A stretch of DNA of 64,000 bases from Clostridiaceae bacterium (GTDB lineage: Bacteria > Bacillota > Clostridia > Lachnospirales > Lachnospiraceae), in NCBI GenBank assembly GCA_902363735.1, contig CABJBA010000004.1:186001-250000 (forward strand), written 5' to 3'. Every line of letters starts with the position of its first letter. Position 1 is the stretch's first letter. A program made the position numbers and the translations under genes. The notes beneath the pieces are model-generated. The model was not told the origin of the DNA. It did not search any database and worked only from the letters and a program-made list of their open reading frames with translations. Positions 43,658 to 52,441 of the stretch are shown here, one piece after another.

Positions 43658-43716
43658 GTGCATTGCTTACTTAGAAACTATTTTCCAGCAGTTTATAGCT
43701 CCCAGGTACCTTTGCA

Positions 43717-44484
43717 TCACATTATTTTTATGACATCCCTGCAATCTAAAATCCTCTTCAAACTACCGCATGCCGATAAGGGTGTATACATTCCTGTCAC
43801 ACCACCCTCTGAAAAACTGCTTATACGAATTTGAACGTCCATTCCATTTCCCTTGACATCTATTAAATGAGTGTTGGTACTGACAGCCGGATCTGAGACA
43901 ATCTTAGAGAAGGTTTTATCAAACCCAAGACCAGCAAGTGCAACTGCAGCATGAACATTCACATTACGGGGATACATATGGCAGGCTTCTCTGGCCGTTC
44001 CTTCATAAATCACTGTCCGCTCTTTATCATCTCTTCCAAGACTTGCCGGATTCTTTATTGTCTCAATGCTAATGCTTTCCCATGCCTTGCAGCCATCTAA
44101 GATTCCGTCCAAGCCTAAAACCGCACCATGAGGAATATAGATATTTTTTCCATACTCCTCTCCAAGACGTCTGGCTCTCCGTTCAAATTCCTGATCACTG
44201 AAAGCAGTCACGGAAAACATCATAAGATTGCAATGCTTTAATATCAGTTCCAAATTCTCTGAAACCGCTGATGCAACCGCACATTCAATAACCATATCTG
44301 CTTTCTCATACCAAGCCTCATCTGAAGAGCGAAGCACCTCTGCTTCCGGTGCCAGTTCTTTTATCTCTGCTTCATCTGCATGAGTATCCTGTACAAAAAT
44401 AACCGTGCCATACTGCTTCTCTTTTATCTCTTTTAAAAGAGCTTTTCCTATCTTTCCGCACCCTAAAAAACCGATTAATGCCAT
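43717..44484 (-). CDS. aspartate dehydrogenase (NadX-like)
   Basis: A 255-residue NAD(P)-dependent L-aspartate dehydrogenase-type enzyme. LIGFLGCGKIGKALL is the Rossmann motif; IPHGAVLGLDGILDG and PRNVNVHAAVALAGLGFD are diagnostic for the family, with the catalytic His in the latter. It interconverts aspartate and oxaloacetate/ammonia, or supplies iminoaspartate for NAD synthesis. No nadA/nadC lies near; instead it follows an aminotransferase by about 20 nt. The ATG at 44484 is 9 nt after AGGTGG; an ATG three codons earlier touches that site. Confidence 0.88.
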   Translation of the reverse strand: MALIGFLGCGKIGKALLKEIKEKQYGTVIFVQDTHADEAEIKELAPEAEVLRSSDEAWYEKADMVIECAVASAVSENLELILKHCNLMMFSVTAFSDQEFERRARRLGEEYGKNIYIPHGAVLGLDGILDGCKAWESISIETIKNPASLGRDDKERTVIYEGTAREACHMYPRNVNVHAAVALAGLGFDKTFSKIVSDPAVSTNTHLIDVKGNGMDVQIRISSFSEGGVTGMYTPLSACGSLKRILDCRDVIKIM

Positions 44485-44505
44485 GTTTCCCATCCACCTT
44501 TTCTA

Positions 44506-45720
44506 TCATATCTTCCTGTAGCGTTTAACAATCTCCAGCACCCGGTCAATTGCCGCCGAAGCCGCCTGATAATCCTGGGAAAAATTAATCCGGAAGTGGT
44601 TTGTAAACTGAGGTCCAAACTCTGTACCCGGAGTCAGCGTCACATCTGACAATTCCCGTACAATTTTAACAAAATCCTGGATGTCCACATCCAAGGGAGG
44701 AAGTTGGGGAAACAGGTAACTTCCGGCATCTGTAGGTCTGACCAAAAATCCTTCCACGCTGCTGAGTTTTTGTATAATCATATCCCGGATGGCCTGATGA
44801 TCTGCGATTCTCTTATCCATATATCCTTCCGGTTCATTAAACCATGTCTCATAAACCGACTGGCAATAACCTGCAGTACGAAGAGAAACAATTGCCTGAA
44901 GTTTCTCCATTCTGCTGATTATACCGGCAGTTCCAAAAGCCGCTCCCAGACGGAAGCCACTTAAGGATTCTGTTTTTGAGGGACCAATAATTGTAATCAG
45001 ATTTTCAGGAATTTCCTTTTGTCCACACAGATGGGTATAAGATCTTCCATCAAAAATCTGTCTGGAATATAATTCATCAACAATTAAAGCCGCATCATAT
45101 TTCTTTGCCAGCGACGCAATTGCACAAATTTCATCAAAAGAGTATACTGCCCCTACCGGATTGTTGGGATTAGAAAAAAGAAACAGCCTTGCTCCGTCCA
45201 CAAACGCTTTTTCCAGTTGCTCCAAATCAATTCCGGAAGCATCAGAAGTATGCTCGTAAGCCATTCTAACCGGAACCAGCTCTCCATCAAAAAATTCCAC
45301 CAACTTCCTGTTGGCAAAATAGTCCGGCTCAACAATCGCCACCTTGTCTCCCCTTCCAACTAAAGATCCCATTGCAAGGAACAATGCGCCCTGGGTTCCC
45401 GGTGTCAATATAAGATTGGTATCCGGATCGATTTTGGCACCTGTAAAAGCGGAAAGCTTTGCCGCAACATCCTTGCGGACACTCTCTTTTCCACGGTATT
45501 CTGTATAAGCCTGTTTCCCGCCCTGTTCATATCCGGCGTCAAACGCCTCTTTACTTTTAGGAATCGGCTCAAATGCATCTACATCTCCGTGAGAAAAATC
45601 CACTGGTATCCCTGTGATTTTTTCTCCTCTTATATCCAGGTTCTGTTTTTTCTGAAGCTTTTCCTGTCCAGGCGCCTGGTCAATTCCAATTTTCTTGAAT
45701 TTTTCTGTAATGTAATCCAT
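44506..45720 (-). CDS. PLP-dependent aminotransferase, class I/II
   Basis: A 404-residue fold-type-I aminotransferase. Pyridine-ring Asp215 is in ALIVDELYSR, NPNNPVG (184-190) carries the substrate-contact Asn, and the Schiff-base Lys249 is in IIGPSKTESLSGFRLG. An N-terminal extension of about 50 residues precedes the core. The amino donor is unknown; pairing with an aspartate dehydrogenase suggests aspartate or a related amino acid. It is the first gene of the operon, behind a perfect promoter and a long leader. Confidence 0.9.
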   Translation of the reverse strand: MDYITEKFKKIGIDQAPGQEKLQKKQNLDIRGEKITGIPVDFSHGDVDAFEPIPKSKEAFDAGYEQGGKQAYTEYRGKESVRKDVAAKLSAFTGAKIDPDTNLILTPGTQGALFLAMGSLVGRGDKVAIVEPDYFANRKLVEFFDGELVPVRMAYEHTSDASGIDLEQLEKAFVDGARLFLFSNPNNPVGAVYSFDEICAIASLAKKYDAALIVDELYSRQIFDGRSYTHLCGQKEIPENLITIIGPSKTESLSGFRLGAAFGTAGIISRMEKLQAIVSLRTAGYCQSVYETWFNEPEGYMDKRIADHQAIRDMIIQKLSSVEGFLVRPTDAGSYLFPQLPPLDVDIQDFVKIVRELSDVTLTPGTEFGPQFTNHFRINFSQDYQAASAAIDRVLEIVKRYRKI

Positions 45721-45915
45721 TATTTACTCTCCTCTTTCTTTCTAAAACCTCTAAATATTTCATTCCTTTTTCATTCAGGCCTTCATTGCCACTGCCGCAA
45801 TTCTGCCAGGAAAAATACAATTGCTTTTCAAATATTTCTCAAAAACGCAATAAGGCGCTTGACTGATAATGGTCAAACGTCTTCGTTTTGCGGAAAAACC
45901 TATATATTATGGCAT

Positions 45916-45944
45916 ATTATAATCTCTTGTTTTTTAATTGTCAA
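45916..45944 (-). promoter_or_regulatory. consensus sigma-A promoter with long leader (45721-45909)
   Basis: TTGACA (45944-45939), 17 nt, TATAAT (45921-45916) on the minus strand, a full consensus match. The predicted leader to the aminotransferase ATG is about 190 nt; it contains a TTGAC/GTCAA stem but no riboswitch I recognise. The rest of 45945-46032 shows no gene and no clear terminator for the dehydrogenase upstream. Confidence 0.85.
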
Positions 45945-46032
45945 CATAATTATGATATAATCCAACTTAACTTTGATTTTAAATTTGCCATTTTATGAAA
46001 AGAAGAAGCGAAAGAGAGTAGTAAACTTATAT

Positions 46033-47301
46033 TTACTTGAAATTAATTTCAAAATGTTCAAAAAGTATTTTTTCTGCTTCTCCATTCCACAATCCTCTAT
46101 GAGATTTACAGGATTCACTGAGCTTTTCAAACAGCTGATCGGTTTTTCCCAGTTCCTCAAAATCGTCAATGGCTGTCAGAGGCATATCAAACTGGGTATA
46201 GGTCAATTTCTTTCCTCCAGGTATAGAAGGCAGGTTCATAGTCGCCTCTGCAATACTGTCAATTCCTCCCACATGGGTCACCATAACCGCCGGTTCAATG
46301 GCTCCTTCCGCCGAAAGCTTATTGGCTTCAATCAGGTCATCGGTATTGCCTCCTGTGGTTCCCATAATATGAGTGCTGGTGTAATGACAATTATAGAGAT
46401 TGATTTCCGCCTTAAACTGGTTGTCGGTAGGGCCGGCAAAGAAATTCATACAGCCGTCAAAAGCCAGCAGCTTATCTCCCATCTCTGCCACCTCCCTGAA
46501 AGGTATATATACAAACACATCATCATATCCATGGCCATCCGTAAGAGCTGTTAAGCCGGCAATGGGATCATCCATATTATTGGTATTTACATAAAGAAGT
46601 TCAATTCCTCTTTCCTTTGCAGATTCCTCTGATATCACTTCCTTTGCCCGTGCAATCCTCTCATCACTAATATCTGTCACTACAATCCGCTTAGGTTTAT
46701 TTTCAAACTGAAGGCCATAACTGACCGCTCCCAGGCCCATAGGGCCGCAGCCTCCCATAACCAGAATATTTCCATCCACCTTTGTGCCCATAGCATGATC
46801 GTAATTTCTTTTATTGGTGTGATAGTTGGCATGGAACCCGCCTATGATACAGCTCATAGGCTCTCCCAGGGATGCCTCAAAGAAACTCTCCCCTGTGTAT
46901 TCCAGGAGGCATCCCAGTTCCATGACCTCATTTGGCATAATGCAGTAAGTGCATGCACCTCCGCAGAATTCATAGGAATAACCGGGAGAATCCAGCTTTC
47001 CCATGTAGTTTAAGGCAGGCTGCAGGGAAAATTTCTGCCCCGGCTGAAACTGATCCTGCCACTTTTTCCCCACCTCTGCAATCAGTCCCGCACATTCATG
47101 ACCAATAATCACCGGATTGGTACTGATGTTTTTAGGTGCCCGTTTATGTTTATCTCCCTGTTGAACTAATTTATAGGTAGACATGCAGATGCTGTCACTC
47201 ACAATTTTTACAAGAATCTCATCGTCTTTGATCTGGGGCAGTTCAAACTCCTCCAGCCTTAAATCATCCTTGCCATACATTCTTACTGCTTTTGTCTTCA
47301 T
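46033..47301 (-). CDS. zinc-type dehydrogenase, sorbose-1-phosphate reductase-like
   Basis: A 422-residue medium-chain dehydrogenase. The GroES-like half has IVSDSICMSTYKLVQQG, the GHECAG motif and CGGACTYCIMP; the NAD half has ILVMGGCGPMGLGAVSYGLQ. The length (with insertions in both halves) and N-terminus fit L-sorbose-1-phosphate reductase (SorE) and E. coli YdjJ-like enzymes, which interconvert hexitol phosphates and ketose phosphates. It is the last gene of the PTS operon and would oxidise the imported hexitol phosphate. The ATG at 47301 follows AAGGAG. Confidence 0.85.
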   Translation of the reverse strand: MKTKAVRMYGKDDLRLEEFELPQIKDDEILVKIVSDSICMSTYKLVQQGDKHKRAPKNISTNPVIIGHECAGLIAEVGKKWQDQFQPGQKFSLQPALNYMGKLDSPGYSYEFCGGACTYCIMPNEVMELGCLLEYTGESFFEASLGEPMSCIIGGFHANYHTNKRNYDHAMGTKVDGNILVMGGCGPMGLGAVSYGLQFENKPKRIVVTDISDERIARAKEVISEESAKERGIELLYVNTNNMDDPIAGLTALTDGHGYDDVFVYIPFREVAEMGDKLLAFDGCMNFFAGPTDNQFKAEINLYNCHYTSTHIMGTTGGNTDDLIEANKLSAEGAIEPAVMVTHVGGIDSIAEATMNLPSIPGGKKLTYTQFDMPLTAIDDFEELGKTDQLFEKLSESCKSHRGLWNGEAEKILFEHFEINFK

Positions 47302-47331
47302 ATTTATCTCCTTCAAACTGATTGTTTTAAT

Positions 47332-48267
47332 TTACTTGCATATTTCCAGTAACTCTGCCTTTTTAGCCAGCTCATCCACCAGTTCCCTGCTTGGGGGCTT
47401 GGTTCCTATACTGGTAACTGCTCCTGCTGAAGCTCCCATACATAAACGGATGCAGTCTTCTAACGGAAGCTTTTTATCCCAGCCAAAAGCCATTGCCCCT
47501 ACCAGGGCATCACCGGCTCCAACAGTTGAATGGGCCTTTACCAGAAGCCCGGGACAACGGTACTGTTTCTCTCTTGTTAAGAAAAGGGCTCCCATCTGGC
47601 CCATGGATATCGCAGCCATATGGGCCCCATTGTCCAATAGCTTCTGCCCCATAGAAATCAGTTCCTGCTCTGAGGCCCGGTAATCCATCTGATAATAGCG
47701 TTCCAACTCAGAACGATTTGGCTTTAACATATCCGGCGACGCCTTTAATGACTCAGAAAATAACGGTCCATCTGCATCTAACAGAACTTTTGCCCCTTTT
47801 CTGTGGGCCGCTTCCGTAATTCTGCGGTATATGTCTGTGGGAACGCCCTTTGGTATACTCCCTGCCAGAACAAACAAGGTGTCCGGGCCTGCATAACCGT
47901 CAAGCCGCTTCAGCAGATCTTCCAGATGTTCCTGCGACACCTCAGGCCCCGGTTCGTTGATTTCGGTCACCTCTCCATTTCCTTCCACTACCTTTAAGTT
48001 GGTTCTGGTTTCCCCGCTCACTTCTACAAAATCTGTTTCAATCCCCCGGTCTGCCAGAACGTGCTTAATAATGGTGCCGTTTATTCCCCCCACAAAGCCT
48101 GCAGCAATGCTTTTTCCACCTAATTCTTTAATAGTCTTAGAAACGTTGATCCCCTTGCCGCCTGCATCCAGCTCCACCCGTTTGATTCTGTTCAAATCTC
48201 CCCGTTCGAGCCGGTCAATATCCACTGTTTTATCAATGGCCGGATTCATAGTAACTGTCACAATCAT
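47332..48267 (-). CDS. PfkB-family sugar-phosphate kinase (1-phosphofructokinase/tagatose-6-P kinase-like)
   Basis: A 311-residue kinase with MNPAIDKTVDIDRL at the N-terminus, AGGKGINVSKTIKELGG, and the ATP/catalytic motif STVGAGDALVGAMAFG with the base Asp in GAGD. It would phosphorylate a ketose phosphate to a bisphosphate ready for aldolase cleavage. Its ATG overlaps the EIIA stop codon (TGATG), so translation is coupled. Confidence 0.92.
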   Translation of the reverse strand: MIVTVTMNPAIDKTVDIDRLERGDLNRIKRVELDAGGKGINVSKTIKELGGKSIAAGFVGGINGTIIKHVLADRGIETDFVEVSGETRTNLKVVEGNGEVTEINEPGPEVSQEHLEDLLKRLDGYAGPDTLFVLAGSIPKGVPTDIYRRITEAAHRKGAKVLLDADGPLFSESLKASPDMLKPNRSELERYYQMDYRASEQELISMGQKLLDNGAHMAAISMGQMGALFLTREKQYRCPGLLVKAHSTVGAGDALVGAMAFGWDKKLPLEDCIRLCMGASAGAVTSIGTKPPSRELVDELAKKAELLEICK

Positions 48268-48731
48268 CAGAAACACCCCTTTCCCGTAAACATGGTATGA
48301 ATCTCTTCTGCACTGTATCCCACAATCCGTTCCACATCTGCCGGGTCAGCAAGGCACTCTGCAATGACGGAAAGTATTTCTAAATGATCTTCTCCCGATC
48401 CTGCAATGCCTATAACCAGCTTTACGATTTCCCCGCCCCAGTCCGTTCCATCAGGAAATACCATGACCGCAATGCCGGAACGTTTAATAGTCTTCTTTGC
48501 CTCCTCTACACCATGAGGGAGCGCAATACCGTTACCGATATTGGTGGGAAATGACAGTTCCCGCTTCAGCATTGCATCAATGTAGGATTCTTCCACACAT
48601 CCGCTTTGGCACAGCATTTGCCCCACCTGTTTTATAATCTCTTTCTTATCCCCTGGTCTGCAATCTAAACAAATATTCTTAAGCTCCAGAAGCTCTGCAT
48701 TTTCTTCTTTCTTCTTCCCATATCCGAACAC
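48267..48731 (-). CDS. PTS EIIA, fructose/mannitol type
   Basis: A 154-residue phosphocarrier. The phosphorylated His73 is in IGNGIALPHGVEEAKKT, and DWGGEIVKLVIGIAG and HLEILSVIAECL are standard for the family. The start is GTG at 48731, 8 nt after AGGAGG. Reading frames further upstream are excluded because a promoter -10 (48770-48765) and an operator lie there. It accepts phosphate from HPr and passes it to the EIIB domains of the two EIICB proteins and perhaps to the activator. Confidence 0.9.
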   Translation of the reverse strand: MFGYGKKKEENAELLELKNICLDCRPGDKKEIIKQVGQMLCQSGCVEESYIDAMLKRELSFPTNIGNGIALPHGVEEAKKTIKRSGIAVMVFPDGTDWGGEIVKLVIGIAGSGEDHLEILSVIAECLADPADVERIVGYSAEEIHTMFTGKGCF

Positions 48732-48764
48732 TTCTTTGCCCTCCTGTGCTGACTTTCTATCTAA

Positions 48765-48836
48765 ATTATAGCGGTATGCCCCCTCCTTTTTCAATGAAAA
48801 CAAAATGGCATTTGGCACCATCTGATAATGCCAAAT
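48765..48836 (-). promoter_or_regulatory. internal promoter with activator box before EIIA
   Basis: On the minus strand: inverted repeat ATTTGGC-N13-GCCAAAT (48836-48810), 15 nt, TTGAAA (48794-48789), 18 nt, TATAAT (48770-48765). The same arrangement occurs before the first PTS gene (53906-53977). The box is placed for an activator upstream of the -35, as for MtlR-type PRD proteins, one of which is encoded just upstream. Confidence 0.82.
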
Positions 48837-48862
48837 CTGAAGGCCGCTGATTCTCATAACAC

Positions 48863-48909
48863 AAAAGTGCGTGTGGCAGCGGCTGATAAACAGCCATTGG
48901 CACACGCAC
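48863..48909 (-). terminator. terminator between the activator gene and EIIA
   Basis: Perfect 9-bp stem GTGCGTGTG (48867-48875) / CACACGCAC (48901-48909), extended by GGCTG/CAGCC pairs inside, followed on the minus strand by TTTTGTG. It is 10 nt after the activator gene's stop and upstream of the internal promoter, so the operon is split into two regulated transcripts. Confidence 0.8.
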
Positions 48910-48918
48910 GTTTACTTC

Positions 48919-51024
48919 TTACATCTTATCCAGAAAATGCTTAAAATACTGATTCAAGTACCGGGAAACCAAGGCTCTGATTTCCTCTTTTTCTCCGGAC
49001 CTTACTGCTTCCAGAAATTCATCCTCCTCAATCAGCCGCTCACTCAGCACTCCTAGAATTTCACTGTTTTCTGCTGCATGGTCATCTCTGGGTACCAGCA
49101 TGACCAGAACAACACAGACTCCCTTAAAATAGGGGGCGAGAAAAGGCTTTCGATCTTTTGTCTGGCATACAGAAAACACCGGCTTTGCCACCCCCTCTGT
49201 TCTGGTGTGAAGAAGGGCAAAATTCAAGTCGGGAAAAATCTGACTGCAAAGTTGTTCTCTTTTCATTAAGTCTTCCTGAATCATCCTCTGGCGGTCTGCA
49301 TAAACCGCCAGCTTTTCACTGACAGCAATCAGCAGTTCTTCAAAGGTGATCTCATTGTCTACCCGTTGGTATTCCATAAGTCTTATGATGCTTTTAATCT
49401 GGACGGCCATGAAATTCACCTGATCCAGCTGCATGGTAAACTCCTGGTTATCTTGTTTTTTAGGGACGTATTCAAACTGACGCACCTTTCCTGCTATCCG
49501 TTCCATATCATCAGCAGGAAGCAGAGGACTTACATACAGGATATCACTCTCTTCCTCAAGTGACATAGTGGATACAAAAAAATCCGTCTTACTGAGTACA
49601 TAAGGAGTTAAATCTGTCATTCCATAAACCGAAAGTTCTACTCTGTCGGAAAAATCCCGGGCAATTTTAGAGGACATAAATCGTGAAATTCCGATTCCGC
49701 TGGCACAGACAATTCCTACATTCACCTTTCTCCTGCTTTCCTTTTTGCTCTCCATCCGGACCTCTGCGGCGCCGAAGTGAATGGCAAGAAAACCAATCTC
49801 CGATTCGGGAACCTCATACCCGTATTTTTCTTCAATGACCTTTGCAACTGCCCTGCACCGCTCAAAAATCTCCGGATACTCCTGCTCAATCTGATCCAGC
49901 AGAGGATTTTGAATCTTCATACCATTGGCAAGGCGGACCAGAGTAGGCTTTAAATGGGCAATTAAGCCCTGGATTACAAATTCCTCATCCTGTTTTAACA
50001 AATAGGCAATGTTTTCATCATAGCAGTCAATCATTTTATTGACCACATCCCAAAGTTCCCTGGACTCTTCTATTTCACTTCTGGATTTTTCATCGATATT
50101 TAAATTTTGTATCTTAGAGCCTTTGATATGCAGACAAATATAGGCACATTCAATTTCCGGAATCTGAATCTGAAATTCTTCTTCAAGAGATCTGGTGATG
50201 GTTTCCGCCAGGTCATAGTCCTGATCATTTTGCAGGTAATTTTCCATAAGTGGATTTTCCTCAATAATCTCCTGCCTGCGGATGCGGTTTACAGCAATGG
50301 CCACATGGATTACCAAGCCAAGATAGGATTCCTGGGTCAGATTGAGAATGCGCTTGTCACGTATTCTTAAAATGCAGGCTGTCACCCGTTTTACGATATC
50401 ATCATCCAGAATGCGGTAAATATTTCTTTCACTTTTATTCTGAACCACCTTCAGTACTGACTGGTTCCTGGCCTCGTACATATCCTGTATAATTTCCGTA
50501 TGGACGTTTTCATCAATAAATACCCGGAGGGCCCGGCGGAAATCCCGTTCACTGCCCTCAATGTACACACCGTATCCTGGCTTTCTCTTTATTTCCAGAT
50601 GGTATTTGTGAAACCACTCCTTTACTGCCTCTAAATCAGCACTGACGGTGGCCTCACTGACTCCGAAGAGATCACTGTAGTAATACAGTTTCTTCAGTGT
50701 CTTATCTTTGAGAATTTCCAGAATCAGACGCTTCTGCCGCTCAATACGGTCAGAAATGTCAAGGGCATCGTCTGCCTCCAATTCCGCCTTCAAGGCTTCC
50801 ATTAAGACCTTCTCGCCCTCCAGCCAGATACCGGTTCCTGTTTTGGAGCAAAAGGTCAGCCCATATTTTTTTAATGCCTTTGATATGTATTCCAGTTCCC
50901 TTTGTACTGTTCTTTTGCTGATGTTTATCTGATCCGCAAGCTGCTTCACCGGAACAGACCCTCTTTCATTTAAAAGAGCCAGAACGATCTGCTGCATTCT
51001 GGGTGTAAAATCGCTACCTGCCAT
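48919..51024 (-). CDS. MtlR-like PTS-regulated transcriptional activator (HTH-PRD-EIIB-EIIA)
   Basis: A 701-residue regulator. N-terminal helix-turn-helix units (about 5-75: VPVKQLADQINISKRTVQREL; and 100-160: YYSDLFGVSEATVSADL), two PRD domains (about 185-395, with conserved His in CAYICLHIKGS and IGFLAIHFGA), an EIIB-like domain (VGIVCASGIGISRF) and a C-terminal EIIA-like domain (FALLHTRTEGVAKP). Phosphorylation of these domains tunes DNA binding to sugar supply. The ATG at 51024 is 8 nt after GGGAGG and overlaps the previous gene by 11 nt. Confidence 0.92.
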   Translation of the reverse strand: MAGSDFTPRMQQIVLALLNERGSVPVKQLADQINISKRTVQRELEYISKALKKYGLTFCSKTGTGIWLEGEKVLMEALKAELEADDALDISDRIERQKRLILEILKDKTLKKLYYYSDLFGVSEATVSADLEAVKEWFHKYHLEIKRKPGYGVYIEGSERDFRRALRVFIDENVHTEIIQDMYEARNQSVLKVVQNKSERNIYRILDDDIVKRVTACILRIRDKRILNLTQESYLGLVIHVAIAVNRIRRQEIIEENPLMENYLQNDQDYDLAETITRSLEEEFQIQIPEIECAYICLHIKGSKIQNLNIDEKSRSEIEESRELWDVVNKMIDCYDENIAYLLKQDEEFVIQGLIAHLKPTLVRLANGMKIQNPLLDQIEQEYPEIFERCRAVAKVIEEKYGYEVPESEIGFLAIHFGAAEVRMESKKESRRKVNVGIVCASGIGISRFMSSKIARDFSDRVELSVYGMTDLTPYVLSKTDFFVSTMSLEEESDILYVSPLLPADDMERIAGKVRQFEYVPKKQDNQEFTMQLDQVNFMAVQIKSIIRLMEYQRVDNEITFEELLIAVSEKLAVYADRQRMIQEDLMKREQLCSQIFPDLNFALLHTRTEGVAKPVFSVCQTKDRKPFLAPYFKGVCVVLVMLVPRDDHAAENSEILGVLSERLIEEDEFLEAVRSGEKEEIRALVSRYLNQYFKHFLDKM

Positions 51025-52357
51025 CTTCCCCACCTCCCTTTAACCAGTTCAGGAGTTCTTTATAGCCGGACATATCCGTCAGGTTCTCCACAGTAAAACA
51101 TGGCTTATTGGTTTCCGGCAGAAAACGGGCAAAACTCTTCTGACAGACAATTACATCCGCATCCTGAGGAATGCGCTCAGCCGATACATGGAACACCTCA
51201 ATTCCTGTCAAGCCTTCCAGCTTCATCCTTTTCTTAAATAATGCGCCTGCCATAGCACTGGAGCCCATGCCCACATCGCAGACAAAATATATTTTAGCAT
51301 GCTGAATTCTTTTCACCTGTATCTCTTCATCTTTCTGTATATTTTCTTCATAGACAGCAGTTCTTCCCTTTTTTCCTGACATAATCAGGCACGAAAGAAG
51401 ACAGGTTACTGCAGCGGAAATTAAAATCCCCATAATCACCCCTAACCAGTGGCTTTTGTCCGCCATAATCAGAATGGTAATTACACTTCCGGGAGAGGCA
51501 GGGCCTAAAAGCCCGCTGCCTGTCACCATAAAGCAGTAATTTCCTGCTATACTGCCTGCTAAGGCAGCCGCCAACAGCCGGATGTCCGACAGCACATAAG
51601 GAAAGTAAATTTCATGGATACCTCCTAATGACTGGATAATAAGACTGGAATACATTTGCTTTCTCATATTTTTGTAAACCAGGGCATGAGCCAGCAAAAT
51701 TCCAACTCCAGGTCCGGGATTTGTTTCTAAAAGAAATAAAATGGAACTGCTGCTCGTTTTCAACTGCTCCAGTCCAAGAGGAAGAAAGAAGCCGTGGTTG
51801 ATCCAGTTATTGAAAAAAATTATCTTTAAAGGCTCTACCACAAGGCTGATCAGAGGAATAACTCCATTTTCTATCATAAAAAACAAGCCATTTCCCAAAA
51901 AACTGATCAGCCATGCGGCTACCGGTATCATCAGATAATATGTAAACACCCCGGCCAGCAGCCCCAGCCCGGCCAGATATAAATTGGTAAAAAGCATCTC
52001 AAATCCAGTCGGGATCCAGTTCTTAATCCTGTCCAGCCCTTTCCTGCAGAAAAATCCTGCAAAGCTTCCTGCTATAGCAGACAAAATCATGGCAGATGCC
52101 GGCTCCGTCATAACAACGGCAGAAGCGGCCAGGGTGCCGGCTAAACCGCCGGCATCCCCGCCGCACACTGTTCCTGCTTTGTATCCCATAAATACCGGAA
52201 TCACCAAATAGGACAATATATTGGACATTTCAAATAAATATTTATTATGAATTGCTCCTGCTGAAAAAGCTGATAACAGTCCCGCTGTTACAAACAAAGG
52301 TATGCACTCAGCAATGATCCTGCTGTAATACTTCAGTATTCGCTCCGTTAGTTTCAT
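51014..52357 (-). CDS. PTS EIICB, mannitol family (second copy)
   Basis: A 447-residue membrane protein. The EIIC part (about 1-335) has about eight membrane segments and the marks NNWINHGFFLPLG, ETNPGPGVGILLAHA, and LGGIHEIYFPYV with the conserved Glu. The EIIB part has the phosphorylated Cys in YFVCDVGMGSSAMAGALF (about residue 361). No EIIA is fused. It follows another EIICB gene after 84 nt and differs from it strongly, so the two may carry different hexitols or form one heteromeric permease. Confidence 0.9.
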   Translation of the reverse strand: MKLTERILKYYSRIIAECIPLFVTAGLLSAFSAGAIHNKYLFEMSNILSYLVIPVFMGYKAGTVCGGDAGGLAGTLAASAVVMTEPASAMILSAIAGSFAGFFCRKGLDRIKNWIPTGFEMLFTNLYLAGLGLLAGVFTYYLMIPVAAWLISFLGNGLFFMIENGVIPLISLVVEPLKIIFFNNWINHGFFLPLGLEQLKTSSSSILFLLETNPGPGVGILLAHALVYKNMRKQMYSSLIIQSLGGIHEIYFPYVLSDIRLLAAALAGSIAGNYCFMVTGSGLLGPASPGSVITILIMADKSHWLGVIMGILISAAVTCLLSCLIMSGKKGRTAVYEENIQKDEEIQVKRIQHAKIYFVCDVGMGSSAMAGALFKKRMKLEGLTGIEVFHVSAERIPQDADVIVCQKSFARFLPETNKPCFTVENLTDMSGYKELLNWLKGGGEDGR

Positions 52358-52441
52358 CGATGCAATTCCCCTTTTGAACCCGTGATCTATATTTATAAGT
52401 ATTATATCATGGTTTACAAGCGGATACCAGAAAGGCTGTTT

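Noticed and set aside
45973..46554. 193-codon plus-strand ORF
   Set aside because: It lies antisense to the end of the sorbose-1-phosphate-reductase-like gene, whose motifs and ribosome site are clear.
52358..52441. TATAAT in the gap between the two EIICB genes as a third promoter
   Set aside because: The matching -35 is poor and no ATTTGGC/GCCAAAT box is present, unlike the other two promoters of the operon.
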